NCBI GenBank assembly: GCA_023101725.1
Contig: JALJCO010012663.1
Span: 434,001-498,000, forward strand
Origin: Atherinomorus stipes
Taxonomy: Eukaryota; Chordata; Actinopteri; Atheriniformes; Atherinidae
DNA: 64,000 nucleotides
Direction of reading: 5' to 3'
This document shows, piece after piece, positions 48,001 to 61,400 of the stretch. The notes under the pieces were generated by a model. The model saw only the letters and a list, made by a program, of their open reading frames with translations. It was not told the DNA's origin and made no database searches. Numbering within the stretch: the stretch's first letter is position 1; every line of letters begins with the position of its first letter. Position numbers and translations under genes: made by a program.

Positions 48001-48989
48001 GTGATCCATTGTTGTTTATATATGATTTAAATCATATTTTGACAGCATTATATAACTTGTGCTTTCAGTACAAAGAGACTAGAGTTGAGGGATTATGTTG
48101 CGCAATCAGTCTTCACATTTTAATGCTGTCAGAAGAAAATCCTATATTTTCTCTCCCTTATATGAATTATTGATAATATGACTATGATACCACTTATAAT
48201 GAAAAAGTAATGCTATGCTGAAAGTATTCTAGCTCATTGATCAGTGACGATAGAAAACTACAGACACTTGCTGATGTGGCCAGAGAGCACAAGATTTTTT
48301 TTTTTTTTTTTGTTTCTGCTGCAGGAATTCTTGTCTTTTTTTTTTCTTCTGAAAGTTAGTCTTATGTTTACTGCAGGAGTTCTGATTTGCCTTTTTCCAC
48401 AGTAGTAGTGCTAGAGCTGTGACTATCCCTCCTACGTGGTGCCTGTGTTACCTATAACAGAGACCTTTAGATTAATATCTGTATCTGATAGTAAATAAAG
48501 AAGAAGAGAGAAGAGACTTGTTCCTTTGCACTTACTCCTTCTCTTCTTTCAGTTGTTCCTTTGTGCCACGAGTTGACGGCACTGAAGATTACTGGATGAG
48601 CCACTGAAAGCTCAGCTGAGTACCAGTGAATATGATGCAATTTCTTTAAAAGTGTTTTTGCAACAGAGAAAGAGAGAGAGAAAAAAGAGAGCGCAATAGC
48701 TGACTTTTATAGTGTGGTATACCCCCTTGTTCATGGTCTATGGAGTTTGAAGGTGCACTAAATGCACCTACCACCCACTCCACTCAACCACCATATGAAT
48801 CATGCTTTATCTCTAGTAGCAATTTCCATTTTTTTTTTTTTTTCCTTTTACCACCAAACCCGTGGATTCCGATGTAAAGAGCCATGAATGCATCGGTTAA
48901 ATATTGTAAAACTGTTCTGGTAAATAGTCTGAAAATGACACTTTAAAAAAAAAAAGTCCATAGCCTAAGTCTATTGACATTATCTTAAT
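45016..48989. other. Intergenic sequence upstream of gabra6
   Basis: No gene or clear transposon is recognised. The block 46390-46720 has repeated homeodomain-like words (TAATTG, AATTGCAAT, TTAATGA) and no repeat signature. Poly-T runs occur at about 48295-48311 and 48830-48843. Confidence 0.35.
46390..46720. promoter_or_regulatory. Candidate conserved non-coding block between gabrb2 and gabra6
   Basis: Low-repeat sequence with clustered TAAT-type sites (ATAATTGAATTGC, CCTAATTGCAAT) about 2.8 kb upstream of gabra6. The call rests on composition only; it needs cross-species alignment. Confidence 0.2.
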
Positions 48990-49349
48990 GCCCTATTTGC
49001 AAGCTGTGTCCCTCTCTACTTCTCCCTCCCCTCCCCTCCCCTTCCCTCGCTCCTCGTCTCCCCATCGGTCTTCAGCAAGCGTTGTTGCAACCATCAAACA
49101 AAAAACACCCTCCAAAAATTCAAGTTGCAGTTGAAACCTGTGCATTTCCTGCAAAAAGCTTTGTTCAGCTAATGTTAAAGTCCCCCTCCTCCTTCCTCTT
49201 CACTCTTCAAAACTCTTTAGGCTTTTCCAGCTGAGCGATTCAGGCTGAGGCGGGCGCAACCGCACTAGAGGGGAAGTCAAGTCGTGCTGGACTGGCGCGA
49301 TATCCTCGCACGGTTTACAACTAAAGGAAGACGTGACCCGCAATTAATC
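48990..49349 (+). promoter_or_regulatory. Probable gabra6 promoter and 5' UTR
   Basis: The stretch directly before the gabra6 start contains a pyrimidine tract (CCCTCCCCTCCCC type, about 49013-49065) and then a GC-richer part with several CpGs (about 49230-49315). No TATA box is placed convincingly. It looks like a TATA-less promoter plus leader; the start site cannot be set from the sequence. Confidence 0.4.
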
Positions 49350-49389
49350 ATGCTCCTAAATTATGGAATATGCTGATTGTAAAAGTTGA
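49350..49389 (+). promoter_or_regulatory. Two overlapping upstream ORFs at the gabra6 start
   Basis: ATG at 49350 opens an 8-codon ORF ending at 49376. ATG at 49363 opens an 8-codon ORF ending at 49389. Both overlap the first in-frame gabra6 ATG at 49370, each in a different frame. If the transcript starts upstream of 49350 these could lower initiation at 49370 and favour 49424. This is inference from sequence only. Confidence 0.45.
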
Positions 49390-49458
49390 CCTGGGATTTC
49401 TTGTTGTCGGGTGTTTGCGAGGCATGGCTTTCCTTTTAACTTGCTTATTTCTGTTTTG
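49370..49458 (+). CDS. gabra6: gabra6 exon 1 (signal peptide)
   Basis: From the ATG at 49370 the exon encodes [20 protein letters not shown], then [10 protein letters not shown], ending in phase 2 before donor GTGAGTAT. The in-frame ATG at 49424 has the better initiation context (G at -3 and G at +4) and gives a compact signal peptide of [12 protein letters not shown] type, so 49424 may be the true start. The longer form is listed because it is the first in-frame ATG. Confidence 0.72.
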
Positions 49459-52400
49459 GTGAGTATGACAACTCTTTTCTCTGCTCGTTCTCGGACTTTT
49501 ACGCACGGCAAACGCAGATTGTGAACAAATGTGCAGCTGAGAAACTCTGTTTTGACATGTTTTCTTATCTCAAAGGACAAGCTGTCATCAATATCTGTGT
49601 TTTTAGTTACAGTGCGAGTAGTGTTTGGGGAAATCAGCACAGTGAGACCAGTATCTATTTGGATAACATCACGCGCATATTGGATAGATTACTGGATGGC
49701 TATGACAACAGGCTGCGACCTGGATTTGGAGGTATGCTAATGACCGAATATAACTGGAATTTATTCACCATTCCCTTATATTTCTCTGCTTTGTTGACTT
49801 CCTCTCCTGGGAGATAAAGTTGAACTCTTTCAGATATATATTTTTGAACATTTTCACTCAGTCACGGCGCAGTAATCATAAAATAGCTCAGTTTTTGTTT
49901 TTCTACACCATTACAAAATCACCAGTTAACAATTACTTTTTAAAGAAAAATACATTTATGTCAATATTACTGTGTGAATGAGCAACATGTAACCCAAAGC
50001 TGTAGGTTTTTAATTACTTTAATTTTTGAAGATAAGATGTTTACTCAAAACCCCCCCCCCCCCCCCCCTTTTTTTTTTTTCTCCTCAAAAAAACTTCTTA
50101 TCCTCCTGCTGTAGGTCCTGTCACAGAGGTCAAAACTGACATCTTTGTCACCAGCTTTGGACCTGTGTCAGATGTTGAGATGGTATGTAAACCTTCCTGT
50201 GTGCTGAAATGCTGACTCTGAAGAAACGACATTCACTGTCATCCACATACAAATGTTTAATTATGGTCTAAGAGAAGCTACTGTACAGGGTATGGAAATA
50301 AAATGTACAGTTTGTGCTGTAACTCTAAGCATATAGCCTTAACTCGTGGTTTGCTCAGCCTTCATTATTCCAGCATTTGGGCAGGATGTCATTAGTACAG
50401 CTTAGGATTTTAATCTGGTTGACAATCCCCCTGCCAGAGAGGCAGAGAGAGATGTAGCGGATGTTGGGATGGGATAGGCTGGCTACTCCTGCCATGGGAT
50501 AGGCTGAGTGATGTATGTCTTTTGTGCTCTTCACTGTGTAGGCTTTAGATACAGTTTGACAGCCCATAAAACCTCTGATATGCTGGTGGCAGTTGTGTTG
50601 AGAAAACTGTAATCAGCCCTTTAAGGGAACGAGGTCGTCAGTTCAATAAGAGATCAGGATGAAATTGTTTCAGGCTGTAGATTGACTTTACAGATGAAAT
50701 CAACTGTAGTTTTATGTGATCTTCATCAGTCAGTCAACATTTGAATTTATGTTTCCAAGGATAGTGTGCAAGTATGATTAAATATCTATGCTGGGCGTTT
50801 TTTATAGAAAGTCCAACTTTTTAGTTTTATTGCCACTAGAACTAGTTGTAAAAACGAAGAAAAATTAAACCTAACAAAAGAACAAAAAAAAGGGGAAAAA
50901 AAGCCTCATCGCATTGCCAATACTCCATCATGCTGGTTCCATCGAAATCATGGCTCATAAAACCATCTGTCACTCTCTCCAGGGGTACTAGATAATAATG
51001 GCACGAGACAGAAGATGCTGGAGAAGCACCATCAGCAGTAGGATTGATAGTAAAAGCAGAAATAACACACTCTAACCCTCCCATCCAGGAATACACCATG
51101 GATGTGTTCTTTCGTCAGACTTGGATTGATGAACGACTGAAATTTGAGGGTCCAATAGAGATCCTGCGGCTCAACAACCTGATGGTCAGCAAGATCTGGA
51201 CGCCTGACACCTTTTTCCGCAATGGCAAGAGGTCGATCTCTCACAACATGACCACCCCCAACAAGCTGTTCCGTATCATGCAGAACGGAACTATCCTCTA
51301 CACCATGAGGTAACATTGCAGGACACTGAAATCCAAATCCAGCCAAGACCGGAATAGTGCACAGACCTGGAAGGCAAATTGAATAAATACACATCCAAGA
51401 ATATAAACAGATATGAAAAGAAATTAAGAGCGCCATTCCAAAAAACAAGATGCGTGCCATCTGATGCTGAAATCAGGCCTTGAAAGCAATGCAACCAAAC
51501 ATGACTCCAGCTTTGTTCCAAATATTTAAAAAATGCCCCGGTGTCATCCTGGCATGAATTGATTATGGAGCAATTAGATTATCAGAGTGGATCTTTTTAC
51601 TTTTAAAGATTAAAATTAACTTCTAAAGCTTTGCGTAATCCATTCAGAAAAAAACTGATATATTACAAAACCATAAGCTACTAATGTCTTCTGATCTTGA
51701 CAGCCCAGCCAGCTGCAGACCAGTTACAGTAAAGACAATACAGTTGAAGACTTTTAGCAATGTTAAATGTTCAAATGACAAACTAAAAGAGAATTACAAG
51801 ATTTTCTACAAAGAAAATTTCCTGTTAACTTTGTTTTTTACCTGCTAAAAATACTAGGTCCTTACTCAAAAATGTTTGATGGGTAGAAGAATGTGGCATT
51901 AGTTTTTCATCCGCAGAAGCAAACTTTAAAAAATGTAGCCAGCACCATTGTATCTGTAACATACAAATGTTTAAATAGCTTACAGTTACGGTACACTTAT
52001 ATGAATGATAAAATATTAAATAACTTGGGATCAATCATCCCCACCCTTTCATACACCAGATAAATTTCTTCAGAGTTCTGACCTTTTTAGCAGCAGTGTA
52101 TGCTTGTTTTCATCATCCATCAGGTAAAAAAAGATTTTTTTTTTTTTTTTTTTTGAGCTGCTGCAAGTAACTTAAACAACACTAGCAACAAAAATATACA
52201 TATAATTGAAAGTGGTTTGAATGCACTTGGATTTACTTGAATGCCTTTTCAGGGAATCTTTAACTAGAATATTTTAAGATAATCTTGTGGCGCTGCAGAT
52301 TTATCAGAAATGGTGGTCTAGTCATTGGCTTGTATGTAAAACTTTCAAGGACACTTGATTTTGCCTCCAGGGTGTGACCAATCTTCTGTTGTAATTAGTG

Positions 52401-55400
52401 TTTTTAAGCTAGAGCTGATGTGCTTTTCGGCAGCTGAAATGACTGGAGTGTATTTGTGTGAGCTCTGCAAGCTCCACAGTCAGAAAACCTAATAGTTTTA
52501 GGAGCTTGTTCTTGAATGATACTAGTATTAAAAGTACAACTAGAATATTTAGCATCGACGAGCTTAATTTGTCTTTTACACTTTATTTTTGCACTTATTG
52601 TATTTTGTCTTTAGTTCTTTTTTACACTAACAACATCATGAAAGTGATGAAGTGTCAAGATGTGATTAGGTAAGAGACAACCCAGAACCTTTTGACTCAG
52701 ACTGACTCTAAAACTGTCTTCCCATGTTTCTGGAAAAAGTTTCATGACCAGGTTGATTTTCTCAGTAATGCAATGTGATGTTAAAAGGCTGTGATCAGTT
52801 CATTCCTGAATGTCAGATCAGGATGTCTTAAATGAATATATTTTCTCTCAGTGTCAGCCAATATGCAGCAGGGCACCACACTGAAAGGTCCTGCTTAAAC
52901 CAGCAGCCATAACTTAACCAGTGTGTGTGTGAAATATAAATCAAACACTCATTTAAACTTTTCTCCATTCTGACAGATTAACTATAAATGCGGAGTGCCC
53001 AATGCGTCTGATGAACTTCCCAATGGACGGTCATGCCTGCCCACTCAAGTTTGGGAGTTGTGAGTCTGTTTTTTTGTGAAGCCATGCTGGTTTGACAGAT
53101 GGTGTCACTCTCAAAAGATCATTCTGTCACACAGTAATTGACTATCTGACAAGATATCTTTAAATGTTGCTTACTTTTCACTTGGGAAATGAAATAAACA
53201 TGCTCCTCATTTAGCATGGTGGGTTATTTGTTTATTTCTATGCTTTTTATTTAGATGTCAGGTTTGTTTTTCCTTTTTTAATAAAATCTGGAGAAGTTTT
53301 GAAGTTATTTATCCCAAAAAGAAGCTTTTTTTTGTAGTTTATCTTTTTTTTTTTCTTTTTGAAAGAGGAAAAACTGACAAAGCTCTTCATCCATCTTGTT
53401 TAGATGCTTACCCAATCAGTGAGATTGTGTACACATGGAAGAAGGGACCTCTGTCTTCTGTTGAAGTGCCACAGGAATCATCCAGTTTGCTGCAGTATGA
53501 CCTCATTGGTCAGACAGTATCAAGTGAGAGGCTGAAGTCCAACACAGGTGGGCAGATCCTTTCTTTTCCATATTCTGAGGCTATTACAAGAAGCTCAAGA
53601 TACATCTTTTATCGATGTTTTCAGACTACAGTGAATGAAAGCTTTATTGATTTAAACTAAATAATTTATTCGCAAGTAAAACAAACTGTGCAGGCAACAT
53701 TCGAATCTGCAAACATGAATTTTGTTTACGCAAAGCAGTTCTAAGTCCATGTATCTTTGTCTTTGCAGGTGAATATGTCATCATGACAGTCCACTTCCAC
53801 CTTCAAAGGAAAATGGGTTTCTTCTTGATTCAGACGTACATTCCTTGTATAATGACTGTCATCCTGGCTCAAGTTTCATTTTGGATTAATAAGGAATCGG
53901 TTCCAGCTCGGACTGTATTTGGTAAGTTGTCTGTACATCAATTTTACTCTTGATTTTTATTCAACTTGCAATGTGACTTTCAGACTTACTTGTGAAGTAA
54001 AAGGGACAGAGATTTATTACATTCATTTTGACTTGGAAGGATATATTTGAAATATTCAAGATGACTCTTGTTTCATTTGCCAAAGATGGCTGCCATATGG
54101 TCTTACAGATGACTGAGGCTTGTTTCTAATGAAAATAGTTTTCTCCAATGCAACTGAGCATGACTTCAGTAGCTTGGAATTGGAAAATGGTGCAGGAAAA
54201 ATGTATGTAAATTCAATCATTTTAAAAGGCTGTGCATTTGCATCATCTGTTATAGCTTAGCTGCTTTTATTTTGATCAATGATTGGAAAATTTCTGTACA
54301 GTTTTATCTGTCTAAATTCTCCATTTCCACATGTGATCAAAAGGAAAATGATTTCTTTCTGGATTTATTGATCTGCTGTATTTTGTGAGTCAAGAGAGGA
54401 ATGTAGAGCTTGATAGTTGCTTTTCTGATAGATGAGAGTAGAGCCTGATGGTTCTGCCTATTTAAGTTACACATATGGAGTGGTGACTGCTTTGTGACTG
54501 CAAAGGTTTGATCAAGTGTATAGTGTTTTCAACAGTGGAGCAGTAGCCATGTCTGGTGAAGATTTATAAAAAATACCAGGTGAAAAATTAGGGAAGTGTT
54601 GTGGTAATCTTAAACTCTTCATCAAATTGCCTGCAGCACATCAATCCACTTAGGATCCCCTGAGTGTAATTATTCCTGACACTTTGTTTCTTTGAGTAAG
54701 TGCGCAACTCTTGGACCTCCAGAATGTGCTAGCGGCATGTTGCCAGATCTGTGATGGAGCCACATTTCAGCTTCACTCTTCACAAAAATAACCCAGTTTT
54801 TGTTGTTCTCACTTTTCATCTACAATTTAAGTAAACAACTCAAGTTCTGACATCACTGGATGATTTGTTTATGTGATGAAGAAACATCTGTTAGATAATT
54901 AATTACTAGTTTAAGGCTAATTACGTCCTCTCGGGTCCTTGGATGACATTGAAATATTCAAGATGGGGTTGGTTGTTGCTCACCTTATAAATTCAGTTTT
55001 ACTGAATCATGGAAATGTGATTTAGACTCCCTTTAGATGTTTTTAACAGAAAATCAATAAAAAGCTGTTCAACAGTCCAACTCAACTTTTCAGTAAAACA
55101 CAGGTGTTATAGATCAAATACACTTCCTAAAATGGACTTGATGTGCAAAACTCAAAGTTAATCTCTGACCTCAGTGGAAATGTAAAGAACCCAGGACTGA
55201 AATTGAACAAAAATAGCCCAGGGGTGTTCAAGTTCCAGGTTTTTGGGAAGTAAAATGTGCCTTCAGTGCGCTTTAAATCATAGTGACTGGAAATGTAAAT
55301 CACTTGATGTAACTGGTTTCTTGATATGTAGAGAACTGTTGAAAAGCAGTCTCTCTTCCACAAATTCCTGCAACACATGAAAGGCAGGGTGGATGATGTT

Positions 55401-58400
55401 TTCCAGGAGCATTATTTACTATATTGCTTAAAGTCTTCTTCACACCCCAACTGCAGACAATTAATTAAATGCTCTGACACAAAAATAAAAAAAATTTAGT
55501 CACCTGTGGAACGGACAGGACTGAAAAAACCCAATCCAATGGTCCTGAACAGCCCGTACTTATTGATTGAATGATGATATGTCTATCAAACTCAAAGCCC
55601 ACCCCCAACCACACCGCACGCACATGCTCGCTCACTCACTTGCTCGCAACTCGCTGTGAATGCTCACTGCCATTAGGCTATCCATGTAGCTGTTTGCTCT
55701 TAAAATACACCGAAAACAAAAACAAAAACAAACAAACGAAAAAAAAAACGGATGTGGATCAAGTCATGGAGGTGTTGACGTTTGCAGTGAGGATGTTTTA
55801 GACCGCTGAAGGAGTTGGAGGTGAGCAAACTAACACTTAACACACAACATGGTTCCTTAGCTGTTTACTTGCAGGCTAACGAGCTATCCACTCGGCTGTT
55901 ATCGGTTATCTTCACTTGTAAACCATCGGCACACACGCTCCTGTGCTCTGGCGGCGTGGTTTCAGGGGGTGTATCTTTAAAAATGTAACTTGCTCGAACC
56001 GTTTTTCCCCTACCTTGCCTTTAAGAGTAAAGACTTTGGAGACATAATGTGTACAGCCATTGAACCTACTGAATCGGTACCAAAATTGACAGAGTATCCA
56101 AAACTAGAAAAAAAATATACCTCAACAGGCAAAATACTGATTAAGATGATACTAATACCCAGTGTTGTATAGTAACTAAGTAAAAATACTTCGTAACTTT
56201 ACTTAAGTAGTATTTTTTCATATTTGTACTTTACTTTACTACTTTTATTTCTGATTCTTTTACTTTTACTTCACTACATTTTCTGATAAAAATCAGTACT
56301 TTTACTCCATTACATTTACCTGAGCATCTTAGTTACTCGTTACAAAATAACAAGAAACCTAACAGCCAATGGACAGTCTTTGTTTTGTTGTAGTGGGACT
56401 AGTAGCAGCCTTGTGCAGCCGTCTCTGAAGCTAAACACGCCTTTACCTGCTTCAGCAGCAGGTGAACGGCTGTTTAGCATCACTGGTCTGGTCTTCAGTT
56501 CAAGAAGAGTGAGACTGAGTTCTCACCATTTTGAGAAACATCTTTTGAGGTTGAACAAAACGTTTTTCTGGATTCAGTAATGACTGGATGGACAGTTCAT
56601 GTGCTGTTGCACTGCAGTCATGTTAAAGTTCATCCAATCAAGTTTTTTGTTTGGTTGCATCACCTCCGAGCACCAAGAGTTTATTAGGAATGATTTTATA
56701 TTGAATGCACGTGGGTATGAATGTTGGTAGGCATGCACGCAGGTGTTTGTGTGTATTTTCCTATATGGTTGAGTTTATGTAAGGAGGTACTGAAGTTCCT
56801 TTACACTTTGCAAATTAAAACTTAAAAACTAAATTAAAGAGAAATAAAGAAAATGTTAAACTCAAATTTCTGATTGCGTTTTATTAACAGTACTTTTTAC
56901 TTTTGATACTTAAGTACAGTAAATACTAGCTACGTTTTTACTTTTACTCAAGTAATATTCTAGCAGGCGACTTTCACTTTTACTTGAGTCATTTTCCAGT
57001 AAGGTACTTTTACTTTTACTCAAGTATGGCTTTTGGGTACTTTATACAACACTGCTAATACCTTTGTAGCCTGTTATTTATTTTTTTTTTTACTTTTTGT
57101 CTCACAGAGCAGTTTTCATTAAAATAATGTGATCAGTAGGGATGTTCGATTTTGGCTTTTTTTTTTTTTTTTTATAGATTTCCGATATTGTCCAACACCA
57201 CTCTACTCTGAGAACAAAGGTCCCAAAATATCCTTAACTCAGCCAGGCGAGTTCATTTTGGATATCTAGCTGCCATATATCAGATACTAGCAGGTATTAG
57301 CCAACATGTGGATAATTATAATGTTTCTGACAACTTGGTAACTTTAACAATTTAAAACCAGACATATTATAAGCCGCTTCAAAGCAAGTCAGTCTGTAGC
57401 AGCAGCAGCTGCACCGTAGTCACAGGACTCTAAAAGGAATGCTGGGATATGAAGTTCTTCCAGAATGACAGGGACTTTTCTTTGTGCTGGACTAGTGCAA
57501 TATCAGCTGATAATATCAGACATCCCTTGTAGTTAGTAAACATGGTATACCATGCTGACTGTCTTCAAGTGATTCTTTAAAGCAAACTAAAATGTTTTTA
57601 TCCTTCATGAAATGCTCTGATACAAACACTTTGTAAAATGGCAACATATACATCAAAGAGAATAAACTAATAAAGATGCTGCAGTCTCCATTGCAACATG
57701 CATCTACTTTGCAGGGGGAGCTACATTCAAACACTGTATTTACTTTGTAAAACCAAGTTTATTGCTATAAATCGAACTTAAGCAATCACACATATCCCCA
57801 TATTTTGCACCCTTAATGACTTAAATGCACATATAATCCTCTACAAGAGAACAAAGACAGACACAGTCATCGGAGTCTGTTCTAACCTCTCTTTATCATC
57901 TTTATCCCTCCTCCACTGTGGTGGTGCTGAATTAATTGGGAATAAATGTCCTTTTTGAAATTGGTCATGCTAGGCCTGAGAGGGGGAGGATGTTTACTTG
58001 GCCCTCATCCGAGCACTCACAGGTTCCGCTTGCTCGCATTACATTACGCTACAGTTGCCACCAAGCTTTAGCCTCAGGAGCAGAGAGGGTGAGAGACACT
58101 GAACAAAGACAGAGATACACTGAGAGGAATATCAGGGACAAAAAGGGACAAAGCAGAAAAAATGGGCAAAATGTGTGAAAGTACAAAGATATTGCTTTTT
58201 GATATTCAAATAAAATCCCCTCTTTTGTTAAAATTCAACAAGCTGCAGTTGAATGGCGGGACACTGCTAACTTTTGTAGCTTATACTTATGTGGTCTTCT
58301 CTTATCTCGAGAAGTGACGCCACCAATCTAAACAAGTCCAAACCTCCTCTTCAAGTGAAACATTAGAATTAGCATTGCAGCCGAGGCCCCATGTGGAAAA

Positions 58401-61400
58401 CACATCTGTGGCAACTCATTAACCTCACTCATCCCGCTGTTTTTATTCACTCTGTATTGGGTTTTCTTAAGTTTGGCTATACACTTGGACACAGAGCTTA
58501 CACACTTCTACGTCTACCATCACTGTTTATGAGCTCCTAAAGCTTTAACTGGTATGTGATTGTGAAACGGCCAAAGAGTATTGTCTGGGCTTGTTTCATT
58601 AAATTTGTGGATGATGAAGAGAAGAGAAGAGAAGAGAAGAGAAGAGAAGAGAAGAGAAGAGAAGAGAAGAGAAGAGAAGAGAAGAGAAGAGAAGAGAAGA
58701 GAAGAGAAGAGAAGAGAAGAGAAGAGAAGAGAGTACATTAAGTCATACTATGCAGTGCGCTGGCTTGTCAACAACCTCTCTAAGAGCAGAGAGTCCCTTG
58801 AGCACAGGTCTTACAGACTTAATTGAGTGTGGCCTAATTTGTACCTTACTTTTTCCCTATAAAAGCACATAAATGCCCTAAGCATTTTATTTCTGTTCTG
58901 TCTTTATACTTCATCCCCCTCCCTCCCACACTCTTCTTTTCTCATCCTCTTGCCTCTCCCTCCTACCCTGACAGGCTTTCTTCCCATGTCCCTCCTCCTT
59001 TTAGCAATCATTTAGATGTGCCTGTGATTGAGGCAGTCAGCGTTGGTTGGCTGTTGGAGGAGGCTGCATTTGAGAGTTGTAAGCTTTCATCGCTGAAGTG
59101 CAGTGAAAATGCTTTTGAGACAATGTTAGGTGCATTAAACCCTTCTATAACTTCCAACTCTGCGAATGTAAAGTGAACAACTACAGTGCACATCACAAGG
59201 ACAACTGTGTTCAATGGCACTACTACCGATGGAAGTGATGTAGTTATGGACTTTGTTAATGGAAGTAAAAAAAAAAAAGCAGTGGTTCATTGTCATTATC
59301 TTCAACTGACTGAACCTGGGCAAGACTGGGATTTTTTTTTCACCTAATTATTTAGAAGCATTTTTAGAATGCAAACAAACAGCACATAATTATTTTTTCG
59401 TGTCAGATTTACAACAGTTGGAGTAGTTGTCTCAGTTTGCAAAAGTTCAATCAATAAATTCTCGGCTTCAGTGTTTAAACATATTAAGTCTTGACAAATC
59501 TTTCATTAGACTTAAAGTGGACCTGGCATCCGCTCATTTTATTGTTCATCTTCAGTAGGTTTAGAAAGATTTTCGCACCCAGTTAGGGCTGTCATGATAC
59601 TCAAATTTAATGCTTGATACCGATACAAAAGATGGTGGTCGATACTCGATTATATTTTCGACCCTAAAGGGGAGAACCCCCCCCCCCCCCCCAATAAAAA
59701 AAACAACAACAACAACAAAACAGTCATTTTCTGTACCGCTTATCCAGTTCAGAGCTGCGCGGGTTGCTGGAGCTTATCCCAGCTATTATCAGGCGAGAGG
59801 CGGGGTACACCCTGGACAGGTCGCCAGTCTGTCGCAGGGCCAACACAGAGAGACAGACAACCATCCACACTCACATTCATACCTGACAATTTAGAGTGAT
59901 CAATTAACCTAACATGCATGTTGTACACTCTCCATTTGGACAGTGGGAGGAAGCCCGAGTACCTGGAGAGAACCCACGCATACACGGGGAGAACATGCAA
60001 ACTCCACACAGGAAAGCCACTGTTGGAATTGTTCAACCCCCCTCCCCAGCCGGGAATTGAACTAGCAACCTTCTTACTGTGCGGCTGCAGTGCTAACCAC
60101 GACGCCACCGTGCAGCCCTACAATATAACAGTATAACATGCACTGTTATACTTAAAGACATTTTACTTATCCCTGAATAACAAGTGCCATATATGAATTT
60201 ATTTCATTCAATTTTGTTTACTAATTTTGTTTTAGATACACAGACAGACAGACAGGTAGGTAGGTAGGTAGGTAGATAGATAGATAGATAGATAGATAGA
60301 TATTGAATTAAATTTCTATCCCGTTATGTCATTATTTGGATGCTTCGTGATCCAGATATGAACAATATAAACAATTCTAAATCGATGTACATGTTAAAAA
60401 AAGAAGAAGAAAGAAAAACTGTTATTGTAATTAATTGATTGCGCAATGTTAAGGAATGCAAAGGAGCTGGAAATTGTTCAAGGGCAACACCCGAACTGTC
60501 TGAAGTGTGCAAATAACAGATATGGCTGAATGCGAAATTTGATCGGCATTAAAAAGTAGTGTGTGGAAACATTTAGACTTTTATGTGGGAGCTTCATTTG
60601 CTCTGAATGTTTGATACATTTGGTGAATTGTGTCTGTGCAAATAAACTTTACTGTGGATCAAAGACGCAGGAACTAGGACGTCCAGAAAATAGCTTTTGG
60701 TTTGCTTCAAGTGAGCCAAATGCAGGAAGCAAACCTCAAAGCAAAGGGGATTGTTGGACTGTGTCCGGATGTACACCCTATTCCCTACATACAGCAGGGC
60801 CTTAGAGAGGGCTCGCTTAATTTTTTAGGGGTGTCCAAATGTCCAGAAAGAAGAAAGTAGTGCACTCAAAATTACCCACAATGCATCTTGAAAACTTGTG
60901 AGGTTCAATGGTCCTTAGACAGTTCAATATAGACCACAATGCATTGTGGGCAGGAGTGCTGAATGGTGCAGGGAGGTGAACACATCAAGTGGTGGAAAAA
61001 AAAAGAAGGAAAAACTAAAAAAGGTACAAAATACAAGCAAATAAAAATTCTCACATAATAGTTTGGATTTGATTTGGGTTGCCACCATGGTTGCCATATC
61101 TGTGGTGAAGAAAAGCTTTGTGTCCGAATTGCCAGCAGAATGAGTGCACAACATAGTACAAAACTATATAGTGAATACATTCGGACACAGCCTTAGTGTA
61201 ACATAGTGCATTGTGGGTCCTGAAAGATGACTGAAACATAAGCCCGTGCCCAACCATAGGTAACTCTGCCCAGGAGAAATGTCAGCCAAGTAAATTTGTT
61301 CAGCACAAAACGGCAGCCAGACCGTTGTTCTGCCTGCTGCAATGCTGGACAGGACAATTAAGAAGAAGAGTAGCAGTGATTCACTCACTTCTGGCAGCGC

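Noticed and set aside
58520..58826. REEK/LLFSS repeat frames
   Set aside because: They are translations of the GAAGA microsatellite on either strand.
58616..60302. CRISPR-like regular repeats
   Set aside because: The regular repeats here are simple microsatellites with no spacers, in a vertebrate genome.
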